DNA of 64,000 bases from Nocardia sp. BMG51109 (GTDB taxonomy: Bacteria > Actinomycetota > Actinomycetes > Mycobacteriales > Mycobacteriaceae). Location: positions 5,580,001 to 5,644,000 of the forward strand of contig NZ_JAFQ01000004.1 of NCBI RefSeq assembly GCF_000526215.1, in the 5' to 3' direction. Every line of letters starts with the position of its first letter. Within the stretch, counting starts at the first letter, position 1. Shown here piece by piece: positions 45,701-53,129 of this stretch. A model generated the notes under the pieces. That model did no database searches and was not told where the DNA came from. It saw nothing but the letters and a program-made list of their open reading frames with translations. Made by a program: the position numbers and the translations under genes.

Positions 45701-46037
45701 GACCTACTACGCACTCTCGGACCACCTCGGCATCGACGTCCTGTTGCTGGCCGTGTCCTCGCTGCCCCGCGGCGACCGATGGCATGCATTGGCGCGGCTC
45801 GCGCTACGCGAAGACCTCTATCGTTCCCTGCGCACACTCACCGTCGACGTCGCACGGACGGTACCGGATCACCGTCCGGGTCCGGCCGGGAACATCGGTG
45901 CCTGGGAGCAGCGCAACCGCCCACTGCTCGAACGCTCCCGGCGCACCCTCGCCGAACTGCGCGCCACCGAAACCCATAACCTGGCGGCGCTGTCTGTCGC
46001 GGCGACCCACATCCGCCGCATGTCGGGAATCAATTGA
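42720..46037 (+). CDS. NAD-specific glutamate dehydrogenase, large type with short N terminus
   Basis: A 1105-residue member of the bacterial large NAD-GDH family, which deaminates glutamate to 2-oxoglutarate. Core motifs are LHLRFGPVARGGIRWSDR, DDYRTEVLGLVKAQAVKNAV (catalytic lysines), GGSAGYDHKAMGITARGAW and VVGIGDMSGDVFGNGML (nucleotide fold). Standard members are ~1600 residues, so ~500 residues of the N-terminal ACT-like regulatory region are missing. The start (ATG 42720) has a good GGTGGAGGA ribosome site, so this is a genuine short form rather than a misread start. It would remove glutamate formed by the adjacent aminotransferase. Possible differences in allosteric control are inferred. 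Confidence 0.9.
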   Translation: MSSFDVAAEPVVAHGAADIRSSRAMFDTDAIENLSPDAIEISVDAPDIADGRLWFTLYARRPVPLRRILPLLESLDLEALDEHTTVLAEASTVYVYRLTLQAGELAAAAVHSGDVTGPVRLVFEAMWLGLAEADRLNALILAAGLSWRQVAVLRCLGRYLRQSRLPYGQARIRDVLLDNPEAAHRLVELLDARFADPGIDAADPARVERIVAARQRLDECVRQVINLDADRILRGYRSVIDAGVRTNAYREGVLSTQCPYLAFKIRGELVGELPHPRPAFETFVYSPATEGLHLRFGPVARGGIRWSDRVDDYRTEVLGLVKAQAVKNAVIVPAGAKGAFIAKSPGTAADRATRSPHTSLEHGLHSYREFIGGLLDLTDNRDGDTIVAPASVVCHDDPDPYLVVAADKGTARFSDTANEIATRRGFWLGDAFASGGSAGYDHKAMGITARGAWVSATHHLGELGIDVTTDDFTVVGIGDMSGDVFGNGMLLSTHIRLVAAFDHRHIFLDPDPDPDTSFQERLRLFQLPGSSWDDYDRTVISASGGVWAREAKAVPVTAQLRAALGIADGVTELTPDQVISAVLSAPVDLLWNGGVGTYIKGSAEPHSEVGDKVNDSVRVDAADVRAKVIVEGGNLGVSPRGRIEFARRGGRINSDAIDNAAGVDCSDHEVNIKILLDATASSGRIPGHRGDLLASMTDEVAALVLTNNRDHNNVLGESRDEAARMVEVHARMVEHLEARRGLRRKLENLPEPDEFAELAARGEGLTAPQLATLLAHVKLDLKADLAGSDLFDQPYFSTLLQEYFPHRLTELLGEDIHRHPLRREILVTVVVNRIVAIGGPTFTARLMDETAADTADAVRACTIAAEIFDIESRIRAIRDAGLPSPLTNSLIAETRRLLDRSARWFLGNRPQPLDIEAEIARFAEDVALLEGKVGAMLRGQEADTVAAARRCYRDAGVPDPIARALSEALYTYSLLDIIEAAHLDGTGRPEELAATYYALSDHLGIDVLLLAVSSLPRGDRWHALARLALREDLYRSLRTLTVDVARTVPDHRPGPAGNIGAWEQRNRPLLERSRRTLAELRATETHNLAALSVAATHIRRMSGIN

Positions 46038-46100
46038 CCAGTCCCCGGTACATCCGGGCGAGCGTCCGGCCGCCGGTGGCATACACAGGAGGAGCAGTAC

Positions 46101-46697
46101 ATGAAGATTTTGTTGGTGGGAGCGACGGGCACGATCGGCCGCGCGGTCGCCGATCACCTCAGCGACAGCCACGACGTCGTGCGCGCATCCCGTCGCGGCC
46201 TCAACCCCGTCGACATCCGCGATCCGGCATCCATCGAGGCCCTCTACCAGACGATCGGCCCCGTCGACGCCGTCGTCTGCACCGCCGGCGGCGCCCCGTT
46301 CGTCGCCCTGCCCGACGCCACCCCCGCCGACTTCGGCAACGGATTCGCCGACAAACTCGGCGGTCAGATCAACCTCGTACTCCACGGATTGCCCCACATC
46401 CGCGACAACGGGTCGTTCACTCTGATCACCGGCATCCTCGCCCACGAACCGATCGCCACCGGGACGATCTCCGCGACCGTCAACGGCGGCCTCGAATCCT
46501 TCGTCGCCGCGGCAGCGACCGAACTGCCCCGAGGTGTGCGCATCAACGCCGTCAGCCCGACCGTGGTCGAAGAAGCCCTGCCCAAGTACGGCGCGTTCTT
46601 CCCCGGATTCGCACCCACGCCGGCCCGAGAAGTGGCCCGCGCCTTCGTGAAATCGGTCGAAGGCGTGCACACAGGCCGCGTCTACAACGTCGGCTGA
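46101..46697 (+). CDS. short-chain dehydrogenase/reductase, compact form
   Basis: A 198-residue SDR. The cofactor motif is LLVGATGTIGRAVADH at the N terminus, with an ASRRG segment after the second strand suggesting NADP preference. VCTAGGAPF replaces the usual NAG motif. The catalytic Tyr-x-x-x-Lys is not evident (GTISATVNGGLESFVAAA occupies its position), so activity is uncertain. Similar compact SDRs of unknown substrate are widespread. AGGAGGAGCAGTAC precedes ATG 46101. Last gene of the mmsA operon. Confidence 0.8.
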   Translation: MKILLVGATGTIGRAVADHLSDSHDVVRASRRGLNPVDIRDPASIEALYQTIGPVDAVVCTAGGAPFVALPDATPADFGNGFADKLGGQINLVLHGLPHIRDNGSFTLITGILAHEPIATGTISATVNGGLESFVAAAATELPRGVRINAVSPTVVEEALPKYGAFFPGFAPTPAREVARAFVKSVEGVHTGRVYNVG

Positions 46698-47701
46698 CCG
46701 CAGCCGACCGAGCGTAGCGACGGCGCCCACTGCCTCGGCGGACCCGCTGAGCCATGATCGTGCATTCCTGCATTTCCGAACGCCCACTCCGCTTCCCTCG
46801 AGGCAGTCTCGAAGTGCCTCAGCCCCTCAGGTAGGGCGACCCGGTGCACACCCGGCCATGGCCAACTGTGGCCGCCTTGGCGAATGCCGGGAGCTCCGGC
46901 TCCATAGCCGGAGCCCTCCGCGCTCGACGAGGGCACCCCCGACGTCGAAACCGGTAACCCGGCTGCCCGTCCTTCGCGACATGTGGCCGGAGACGGGTGG
47001 CTAGTAGAGCTGACCTTCTGTGACGCAGGATTCGCAGGCCGTCGGAGGAGTTGCAAGGAATTAACCCACATTCCTTGCCTTTAAAGGTCTGTTCACTTAG
47101 CCTACTGAGGGTAAGCCCGATCACACTCGGGTCTTGGTGCTCGTCAGTCCAGGCCGGACTCCGCCTGGTTCGACAGATCGGATCGATAATGTCGCACTTC
47201 ACGGATTTGCTCGCTGAGCGGCCGAGCGCGGCCGAATCCGTCGCAGACGAGTACCGCCCGCCGGTCAGGCAGCCAGGTAGTCCTGCGATGTCACAGTTCC
47301 GCGAGGCGTCCTCGTTGTCGGCGCAGTGCTCGCGCGTGCAGATGAGGGGTATGCGCGGCAGTTCCGCAACTTCAGCCGGCCGGATGACCTGGGAGGCACC
47401 GTCGGGCTGCAGATCGTTGTTGCCGAACATTCGTGAACCGAGGAGCAGCAGAATGAAGAGTCGCCGTCACCGGAGGTGGGGGCCGAATCGGAAGCGCTCG
47501 GCACGACCAGCTGACCGGCCACGGACACGATCTCGTCACCGCGCACCGCTCCGACCGGCGGAACTCGATGAATCTGGCCGACTGACTCGTGACGCCTACT
47601 TATCGAGTCTTGCCCACAATTCGACCCGCTGAGCGCTCCACCGTCCCACTTCGAATATTGTCCTCGGCCACCGGGGAAGCAAAGATATCAGGCAGGTTGC
47701 C
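46698..47701. other. 1-kb intergenic region, no supported gene
   Basis: Several frames are open on both strands (for example 47189-47632 plus and 46819-47430 minus), but none shows family motifs, a ribosome site and codon bias together. A perfect hairpin lies at 47053-47078. The region may hold decayed genes and the promoter of the APC permease operon. Confidence 0.5.
47053..47078. promoter_or_regulatory. perfect inverted repeat of unknown role
   Basis: GCAAGGAAT (47053-47061) and ATTCCTTGC (47070-47078) flank TAACCCAC, followed at once by the palindrome CTTTAAAG. It is unusually AT-rich for the region. It could be an operator or terminator between the SDR and permease genes. Confidence 0.45.
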
Positions 47702-49342
47702 ATGTCCGATGAATCCGCCCATCCGCGTACTCTTACCGCCGAAGAAGAGCATCTCCGGTCGCTGGGCTACGAGCAGAATTTCGATCGCAAGATGAGTCTC
47801 TGGGCGAACTTCGCGCTCGGGTTCCTGTACCTGTCCCCGATGGTCGGTGTCTTCTCGCTGTTCGGACTGGGACTCACCACGGCGGGCCCGCCGTCGATCT
47901 TCTGGATCGTCATTGTCGGGGTGGGCCAGTTCCTGGTCGTCCTGGTGTTCGGGGAAATCGTGTCGCAGTATCCCCTCGCCGGAGGTCTCTATCAATGGGC
48001 AAGGCGACTGTGGAGTGGGCGATATGCCTGGATCGTGTCCTGGATCTACGTGTTCGCGGTCATCGTGGCCATCACGACGACGGCGCTGTTCAGCCCCGAT
48101 TTCGTCCTGGCGTTGTTCTCCGACGCCGATTCGCTCGATACCGGAGCGAGCCCGCTGGCCCGGGTGCTCATCGCGGGCGGGATGGTTGCGGTCTGTTTCT
48201 TGCTGAGCACCAGGGGCACGACGACGCTGGCCCGCTTCGCCAAGATCGGCCTCGTCGCCGAGTTGGGCGGCGTCATCGTGGTGGGCCTGTACCTGTTGGT
48301 TTTCGAGCGCAAGCAGTCGTTCTCGGTGCTGTTCGACACACTGGGTGCCGGCCATGGCCAGGGCTACGCGGGTGCCTTCATCGGTGCTGCGCTGGTCGGC
48401 TTGTTGCTGTGCTACGGATTCGAGGCGTGTGGTGAGGTGGCCGAGGAGGTGGCCGATCCGGGCCGCCGGATTCCCCGCGCCATGCAGTTGACGGTTGTGG
48501 TCGGCTGTGGTGCCGCCTTCTTTTCCTTCCTCGGATATCTGCTGGCTGCGCCCGATCTGGCTGCGATCGTGTCCGGCGCGGTCGGCAATCCGATTCCGGC
48601 CATCCTCGAGGCGAGCCTGGGTGTGATCGGGATGAAGGTGTTCCTGGTCATCGCGCTGACTTCGTTCCTGGCCTGCGTCATGGGCCAGCAGTCCGCGGCG
48701 AGTCGCTTGGTGTACTCGTTCGCCCGCGACAACATGTTCCCGGGAAGCGCCCGCTTCGCCCGCATGTCGAAGAAGCACAAGGTGCCGGTGAACGCACTCA
48801 TTGCGGTGAATATCATTCCGGCGCTGCTGATCTTCTTCGTCTATTTCGCACCCGATGCGGTGTACCGCATCGCGGCTTTCCAAGTGGTCGCCGTCTATGT
48901 CGCTTTCCAGATGGTGGTCTTCGCGAGCCTGCGGATGCGGCTGCGTGGTTGGAAGCCCGCGGGCGCCTTCGGCCTGGGTCGCCTCGGGCTGCCGATCACG
49001 ATCGCGGCGCTGGTCTACGGCGTGTTCTCGATCGTGGTGCTGTGTATGCCGTCCGGTGACGGACCCTTCTACGACCGATGGATCGCCCTGATCGGTTTCG
49101 TAGTGGTGGCGGGTGTCGGAGCGATCTACCTGTTCACCCGGAACCCCGATGCGAACGCTACCGGTCCGGAAGGGGACGCGATCGCCGTCGCCGAGCAGAT
49201 GCGGGCGACTGCTGCGGCCCACGACGCGCACGGTGCGCTCGCACCCGGCGTTATCCACGAGACGAGCGCAGCGCCCAGGTCCGATGGCGCCGCCGACGCG
49301 ACCCGTGTGACGGGACCGAATGAAAGGACCTTGCGAGCATGA
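47702..49342 (+). CDS. APC-superfamily amino acid permease
   Basis: A 546-residue integral membrane protein with about 12 hydrophobic spans. It begins EQNFDRKMSLWANFALGFLY with the first helix unwound at SPMVGVF, as in APC transporters. A later FEACGEVAEEVADPGRRIPR loop and QSAASRLVYSFARDNMFPGS are typical of the amino-acid/choline-type APC branch. The ~60-residue C-terminal tail is cytoplasmic and Ala/Asp-rich. It overlaps the aconitase X large-subunit gene by ATGA, so its substrate is probably the one that enzyme uses, most likely a hydroxyproline. Confidence 0.86.
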   Translation: MSDESAHPRTLTAEEEHLRSLGYEQNFDRKMSLWANFALGFLYLSPMVGVFSLFGLGLTTAGPPSIFWIVIVGVGQFLVVLVFGEIVSQYPLAGGLYQWARRLWSGRYAWIVSWIYVFAVIVAITTTALFSPDFVLALFSDADSLDTGASPLARVLIAGGMVAVCFLLSTRGTTTLARFAKIGLVAELGGVIVVGLYLLVFERKQSFSVLFDTLGAGHGQGYAGAFIGAALVGLLLCYGFEACGEVAEEVADPGRRIPRAMQLTVVVGCGAAFFSFLGYLLAAPDLAAIVSGAVGNPIPAILEASLGVIGMKVFLVIALTSFLACVMGQQSAASRLVYSFARDNMFPGSARFARMSKKHKVPVNALIAVNIIPALLIFFVYFAPDAVYRIAAFQVVAVYVAFQMVVFASLRMRLRGWKPAGAFGLGRLGLPITIAALVYGVFSIVVLCMPSGDGPFYDRWIALIGFVVVAGVGAIYLFTRNPDANATGPEGDAIAVAEQMRATAAAHDAHGALAPGVIHETSAAPRSDGAADATRVTGPNERTLRA

Positions 49343-50604
49343 CCGCCTCGCCCGCACTCGTTCTCGACGCTCGAGACCGGTCCTACCTTGCCGGTGATCA
49401 CGGACCGGGTGCCGCCCTCGCGATGCGGGTACTCGTGGCCGTCGCTCGCGCTATGGGTGCCGAGAGGCTGATCGATATAGACAGTGCGCACGTCGACGGC
49501 TGTATCTACATCGGGCCGGTGTCCATCGATTTCGCTCGTCGGCTCGTCGAGGGCGGTGCGAAGGTTTCGGTACCCACCACGCTGAACGTCGGCGCTGTCG
49601 ACCTGCTGCACCCCGAACTGTGGAACGGTGACGCCGAACTGGCGGCCCGCGGCCGTGAGCTCATGGACTTGTACGCTGCGCTGGGTTGTTCGCCCACCTG
49701 GACGTGCGCGCCCTATCAGCTCTCCGAGCGTCCCGGGCTCGGCGCTCACGTGGCCTGGGGGGAATCGAACGCGATCGTGTTCGCCAACAGCGTCCTGGGA
49801 GCGCGAACTCAGCGTTACGGGGATTTCGTCGATATCGCTGCCGCGATCGTCGGACGCGCACCGCTGGCGGGTCTGCACCTCGACAGCGGTCGCCGGGCCG
49901 AAGTCGTCATCGATGTCCGCGGGTTGCCGCCGACCGCGTTCGACGACGACGCCGTGTTTCCGTTGCTCGGCCACGTGGTAGGTGAGATCTGCGGCAGCCG
50001 AATTCCGGTCGTGGTCGGCGTACCGGAGGCGAACGAGGATCAGTTGAAAGCGTTCGGTGCCGCCTCGGCCTCCTCCGGTGCGGTCGCGCTCTTCCATGTC
50101 GTCGGGGTGACCCCCGAAGCCCCCACGCTGGAATCGGTGCTGCCGGAGGGAGATCGGTTGCCGATCGTCGATATCGGTGTCGCCGATCTGCGGCGGGCAT
50201 TCGAGCAGCTGTGCACCCGCGCCGACGGAAGACTGGCAGCGGTATGCCTCGGCACCCCGCATTATTCGATACGGCAGTTCGAAATTCTGCTCGACATGCT
50301 GGACGACCGTCGGGTTCACGAGAACTCGCCGCTGTACGTGAACACCGGCCGGTTCGTGTACCACGAGATCGAAACTCGAGGGTGGGCCGCTGCCCTGGGG
50401 GAGCTGGGTGTTCGAATCGTGACGGACACCTGCACCTACAACACGCCGATCCTGGGCAAGCTGGACGGCCTGGTCATGACCGACTCGGCGAAATGGGCCT
50501 GGTACGCCCCCCGCAACGTCGGGGTCGACGTGCTGTTCGCGAACCTGCGCAGTTGTGTCGAATCGGCGGTGGAAGGACGGATCGTCCGTGAGCACGCACT
50601 CTGA
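49339..50604 (+). CDS. aconitase X large subunit (cis-3-hydroxyproline dehydratase type)
   Basis: A 421-residue protein of the AcnX (DUF521) family. Features are IDIDSAHVDGCIYIGP near residue 50, PTTLNVGAVDLLHPELW, CSPTWTCAPYQLSERPGLG near residue 115, WGESNAIVFANSVLGARTQR near residue 140, and TDTCTYNTPILG plus TDSAKWAWYAP near the C terminus. Bacterial AcnX pairs characterised to date dehydrate cis-3-hydroxy-L-proline, while archaeal ones act on mevalonate 5-phosphate. With a permease upstream and hydroxyproline-type enzymes nearby, the former fits. ATGA overlap with the permease; 17-nt overlap with the small subunit. Confidence 0.88.
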   Translation: MTASPALVLDARDRSYLAGDHGPGAALAMRVLVAVARAMGAERLIDIDSAHVDGCIYIGPVSIDFARRLVEGGAKVSVPTTLNVGAVDLLHPELWNGDAELAARGRELMDLYAALGCSPTWTCAPYQLSERPGLGAHVAWGESNAIVFANSVLGARTQRYGDFVDIAAAIVGRAPLAGLHLDSGRRAEVVIDVRGLPPTAFDDDAVFPLLGHVVGEICGSRIPVVVGVPEANEDQLKAFGAASASSGAVALFHVVGVTPEAPTLESVLPEGDRLPIVDIGVADLRRAFEQLCTRADGRLAAVCLGTPHYSIRQFEILLDMLDDRRVHENSPLYVNTGRFVYHEIETRGWAAALGELGVRIVTDTCTYNTPILGKLDGLVMTDSAKWAWYAPRNVGVDVLFANLRSCVESAVEGRIVREHAL

Positions 50605-51028
50605 ACTCCACCTGGCCGCGACCGCCCTTGTCGACGGCCGTGGAGCCGGCACCGCCTGCGTGCTCACCGAACCGCTGAACGCATGGGGCGGACTGGACCC
50701 GGCTACCGGTGTAATCGTTCATCACAGTCATCCGCAACGAGACACCGACATCACCGGCTGTGTGCTCGTGCTGGAGGAGACGCGGGGGTCGGGCACCAAC
50801 GCCCAGGTTCTCGCCCAGACCTGGGCCTCGGGTCATGGCCCCGCGGCCGTCGTACTCGCGCGCCCCGACTTCGTACTGTGCGTCGGCGCCGTTGTCGGCG
50901 ACGAACTCTACGGCGTGCGATGCCCTGTGGTAGTCGTCGGTGAAGCGGAGTACAGGCTCTTGCAGAGCGGTAGTCGTGTCGAGGTGGTTGCCGACCGAGG
51001 CGAAGGCACCGTCACGATCTCCGGCTGA
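50588..51028 (+). CDS. aconitase X small (swivel) subunit
   Basis: A 146-residue protein of the AcnX swivel-domain family (DUF126). It has LTEPLNAWGGLDPATGVIVH at residues ~25-45, HPQRDTDITGCVLVLEETRG, and a GSGTNAQVL loop at the family's SGRGSG position. It forms the active site together with the large subunit. GTG 50588 lies inside the end of the large-subunit gene. A 13-bp terminator hairpin follows 20 nt after the stop, closing the permease-AcnX operon. Confidence 0.88.
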   Translation: MSTHSELHLAATALVDGRGAGTACVLTEPLNAWGGLDPATGVIVHHSHPQRDTDITGCVLVLEETRGSGTNAQVLAQTWASGHGPAAVVLARPDFVLCVGAVVGDELYGVRCPVVVVGEAEYRLLQSGSRVEVVADRGEGTVTISG

Positions 51029-51047
51029 GACTCTGCCCAGCCGGAAC

Positions 51048-51085
51048 GAGGGCGTGCTCCCCGTGCGAATTCGGAGCACGCCCTC
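51048..51085 (+). terminator. hairpin terminator of the permease-AcnX operon
   Basis: GAGGGCGTGCTCC (51048-51060) pairs perfectly with GGAGCACGCCCTC (51073-51085) across a 12-nt loop, 20 nt after the stop at 51028. Confidence 0.85.
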
Positions 51086-51130
51086 AATTCATCGCTGGCG
51101 CACCGTGTCCCGGGATTCGCGTGCCGTCGA

Positions 51131-51268
51131 CACTACGGGCATGAGGGAAAGTTGCGCTATCTCGAAGCGGGCAGCAGTGCTCCGCTGGTCCTGCTGCACA
51201 TGGTCCGGACACAGGCGGAGTACTTTCGCGCCCTGATCCCGCTGGTGTCGGAGAGATACACCGTGTAG
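51131..51268 (+). pseudogene. alpha/beta hydrolase N-terminal fragment
   Basis: A 45-codon segment reads HYGHEGKLRYLEAGSSAPLV, then LLHMVRTQAEYFRALIPLVS and ERYTV before a TAG. LVLLH followed by FRALIPLVSERYTV is the first strand-turn-strand of alpha/beta hydrolases. The rest, including the nucleophile elbow, is gone. Confidence 0.55.
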
Positions 51269-51301
51269 CCCTGGCCACCGCGGGAGCCCGCTGGTGGATT
51301 G

Positions 51302-51322
51302 AGTGAGATAAATCGTTTCACT
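51302..51322. promoter_or_regulatory. LacI-type operator candidate, distal
   Basis: AGTGA (51302-51306) and TCACT (51318-51322) flank an AAATCGTTT-type centre with the central CG common in LacI sites. It lies 98 nt before the SDR at 51420, whose transcription unit includes a LacI regulator. Confidence 0.35.
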
Positions 51323-51395
51323 GCTATGAGTCGGAGTTTCTCCTGCTCAAATCTTGCTCTCATCGTGTTGATCTGGCATTCTGCGATACAAGTTA

Positions 51396-51408
51396 GTTAA
51401 TCGATTTA
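51396..51408. promoter_or_regulatory. LacI-type operator candidate, proximal
   Basis: AATCGATT (51399-51406) is a perfect palindrome within GTTAATCGATTTAC, 12 nt before the ATG at 51420 and just ahead of the GGAGG site. It is well placed for repression. Confidence 0.35.
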
Positions 51409-51419
51409 CCTGGAGGGTC

Positions 51420-52232
51420 ATGTCTACCGAGAACCAGCAACGGCCGGACACTTCTCGCGAGTTCGCAGGTGAGGTCTTTGTCGTCACCGGGGCCGCGCAG
51501 GGGCTGGGCCGAGAGATCGCCGTGGAGGCGGCTCGACGTGGCGCCGACGTGGCGGTGTGCGACCTGGACGGCGATAAGGCGCGGGCCGTCGCGACGGAGC
51601 TCGGTTCGGCGCACGGTGTACGCGCCCTCGCTCAGCAGTGCGATGTGAGCGCGCCGGCGGAGGTGGCGGCTCTCGCCGAGCGAGTGGTCGCGGAGTTCGG
51701 CCGCATCGATCATTGGATCAACAACGCCGGCACTCTGCACATCGGCCCGATCGTCGACACCGAACCGCAGGCGTTCCGGCGGGTCGTCGATGTCAACGTC
51801 ACCGGCGTGTTCCTCGGTATGCGCGCGGTGCTGCCGATCATGAAGGCCCAGGGCCGCGGAAGCATCGTCAACCTCTCCTCGCTGGCAGGCAAGAAGGGCA
51901 TGGTCAACCTGGCCGGTTACTGTGCCTCGAAGGCGGCGGTGATCTCGTTGACCCAGACCGCAGCGCTGGAGGCCGCGCCGGAAATCCGGGTCAATGCGGT
52001 GTGCCCCGGCGTCGTGAACACCGAGATGCAACAGCGGGAGTACCAGATCATCTCCGGCCTGACCGGCGAGGATCCGAAGGCCATCGAGCAGAACTGGCTG
52101 AAGGACATGCCGCTCGGCGAGTTCCAGGAGCCCGGTGACATCGCCGATGCCGTGTGTTTCCTCTCGTCCCGTCGTGCCCGCCAGATCACCGGCGAGGCGA
52201 TCAACGTCAACGGCGGTCTGCTGATGGATTGA
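51420..52232 (+). CDS. short-chain dehydrogenase/reductase
   Basis: A 270-residue classical SDR. The cofactor motif VVTGAAQGLGREIAVE is near residue 22, CDLDGDKA suggests NAD preference (Asp after the second strand), NNAG is near residue 101, and the catalytic set is S (NLSSLAG), Y and K (GYCASKAAVISLTQ). The VNVTGVFLGMRAVLPIMK helix and ITGEAINVNGGLLMD end are typical of polyol or 3-hydroxyacyl dehydrogenases. Good ribosome site GGAGG before ATG 51420. The substrate is unknown. It starts a three-gene set ending in a LacI regulator, which suggests a sugar or polyol. Confidence 0.9.
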   Translation: MSTENQQRPDTSREFAGEVFVVTGAAQGLGREIAVEAARRGADVAVCDLDGDKARAVATELGSAHGVRALAQQCDVSAPAEVAALAERVVAEFGRIDHWINNAGTLHIGPIVDTEPQAFRRVVDVNVTGVFLGMRAVLPIMKAQGRGSIVNLSSLAGKKGMVNLAGYCASKAAVISLTQTAALEAAPEIRVNAVCPGVVNTEMQQREYQIISGLTGEDPKAIEQNWLKDMPLGEFQEPGDIADAVCFLSSRRARQITGEAINVNGGLLMD

Positions 52233-52287
52233 TTCCGGGCTGCCCGGGATCAATCTCCCACTTCATCATTCGAGAAGGAGAACTCTC

Positions 52288-53076
52288 ATGACCTCATGCG
52301 CAGGGATGGCCGGTCTGGTGACCGGTGCGTCCGGTGGGCTCGGCCGCGCGACCGCTCTCGCGCTCGCCGCCGCCGGCGCCGATGTGCTGGCGTTGAGCCG
52401 CAATATGGATGGTCTGAGCGAAACCGCCGCTCTGGCAGAAGGTCTCGCCGGCTCGGTGATCGCCCGGCAGGGTGATGTCGGCGACGAAGAGCAGGTCCGC
52501 GCCGCGATCAAGGCCGTCGAGCAGCAGTTCGGCGCGCTGCGCTACGTGGTCAACAATGCCGGCCGCCAGATCGAGCGCGACTTCCTGGAGACCACGAACG
52601 AGGATTGGGACGAGATCGACCGCACCAATGTTCGCGGCGCGTTCTGGGTCTGCAAGTACGGTGCGCAGGCGATGCTGCGGGCGCGGACCGGCGGGAGCAT
52701 CGTCAATATCGCCTCGGTGCTGTCGGTGTCCGCGGATCCCATGCTGACCGCCTACACCACGAGCAAGCACGCCGTGCTGGGGCTCACCCGCAGCATTGCG
52801 GTCACCCGTTCGCTCGCTCGCAGTGGAATCCGCGCGAACGCGGTGCTACCCGGCGATATGGACACCCCGATGGTGCAGCAGTACTTCGCCGCTCACGACG
52901 ATCCGGAGGAGGCGCGCAGACAGGTCGCGTCGGCATACCCGGTGGAGCGGATCGCCGACCCTGCCGAGGTCGCCAATGTCGTCCGTTTCCTCGTTTCGGA
53001 CGAGTCGTCTTTCGTTAATGGCGCCGCGATTGTGGTCGACGGCGGCCTGGGCGCCGCGCTGTACACCAACGCCTGA
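52288..53076 (+). CDS. short-chain dehydrogenase/reductase
   Basis: A 262-residue SDR. It has VTGASGGLGRATALAL at residues ~11-26, SRNMDG suggesting NADP preference, NNAG near residue 91, and the catalytic S (NIASVLSVS), Y and K (LTAYTTSKHAVLGLTR). It lies 55 nt after the previous SDR with GAGAAGGAG before the ATG. Two successive SDRs followed by a LacI regulator suggest interconversion of a polyol or sugar-acid. The substrate cannot be read from the sequence. Confidence 0.9.
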   Translation: MTSCAGMAGLVTGASGGLGRATALALAAAGADVLALSRNMDGLSETAALAEGLAGSVIARQGDVGDEEQVRAAIKAVEQQFGALRYVVNNAGRQIERDFLETTNEDWDEIDRTNVRGAFWVCKYGAQAMLRARTGGSIVNIASVLSVSADPMLTAYTTSKHAVLGLTRSIAVTRSLARSGIRANAVLPGDMDTPMVQQYFAAHDDPEEARRQVASAYPVERIADPAEVANVVRFLVSDESSFVNGAAIVVDGGLGAALYTNA

Positions 53077-53129
53077 TCCACTCGTCCGGTGTCCTGTGAA
53101 CGCCGTATTGTTCTCGAGGAGGTGTTCAC

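Noticed and set aside
42912..45785. 957-codon minus-strand frame opposite the glutamate dehydrogenase gene
   Set aside because: It is an antisense shadow; the plus strand carries the complete NAD-GDH catalytic motifs.
47189..47632. A 148-residue plus-strand frame in the 1-kb gap
   Set aside because: Arg/Ser/Pro-rich composition, no motif and no ribosome site; likely a shadow of GC-rich sequence.
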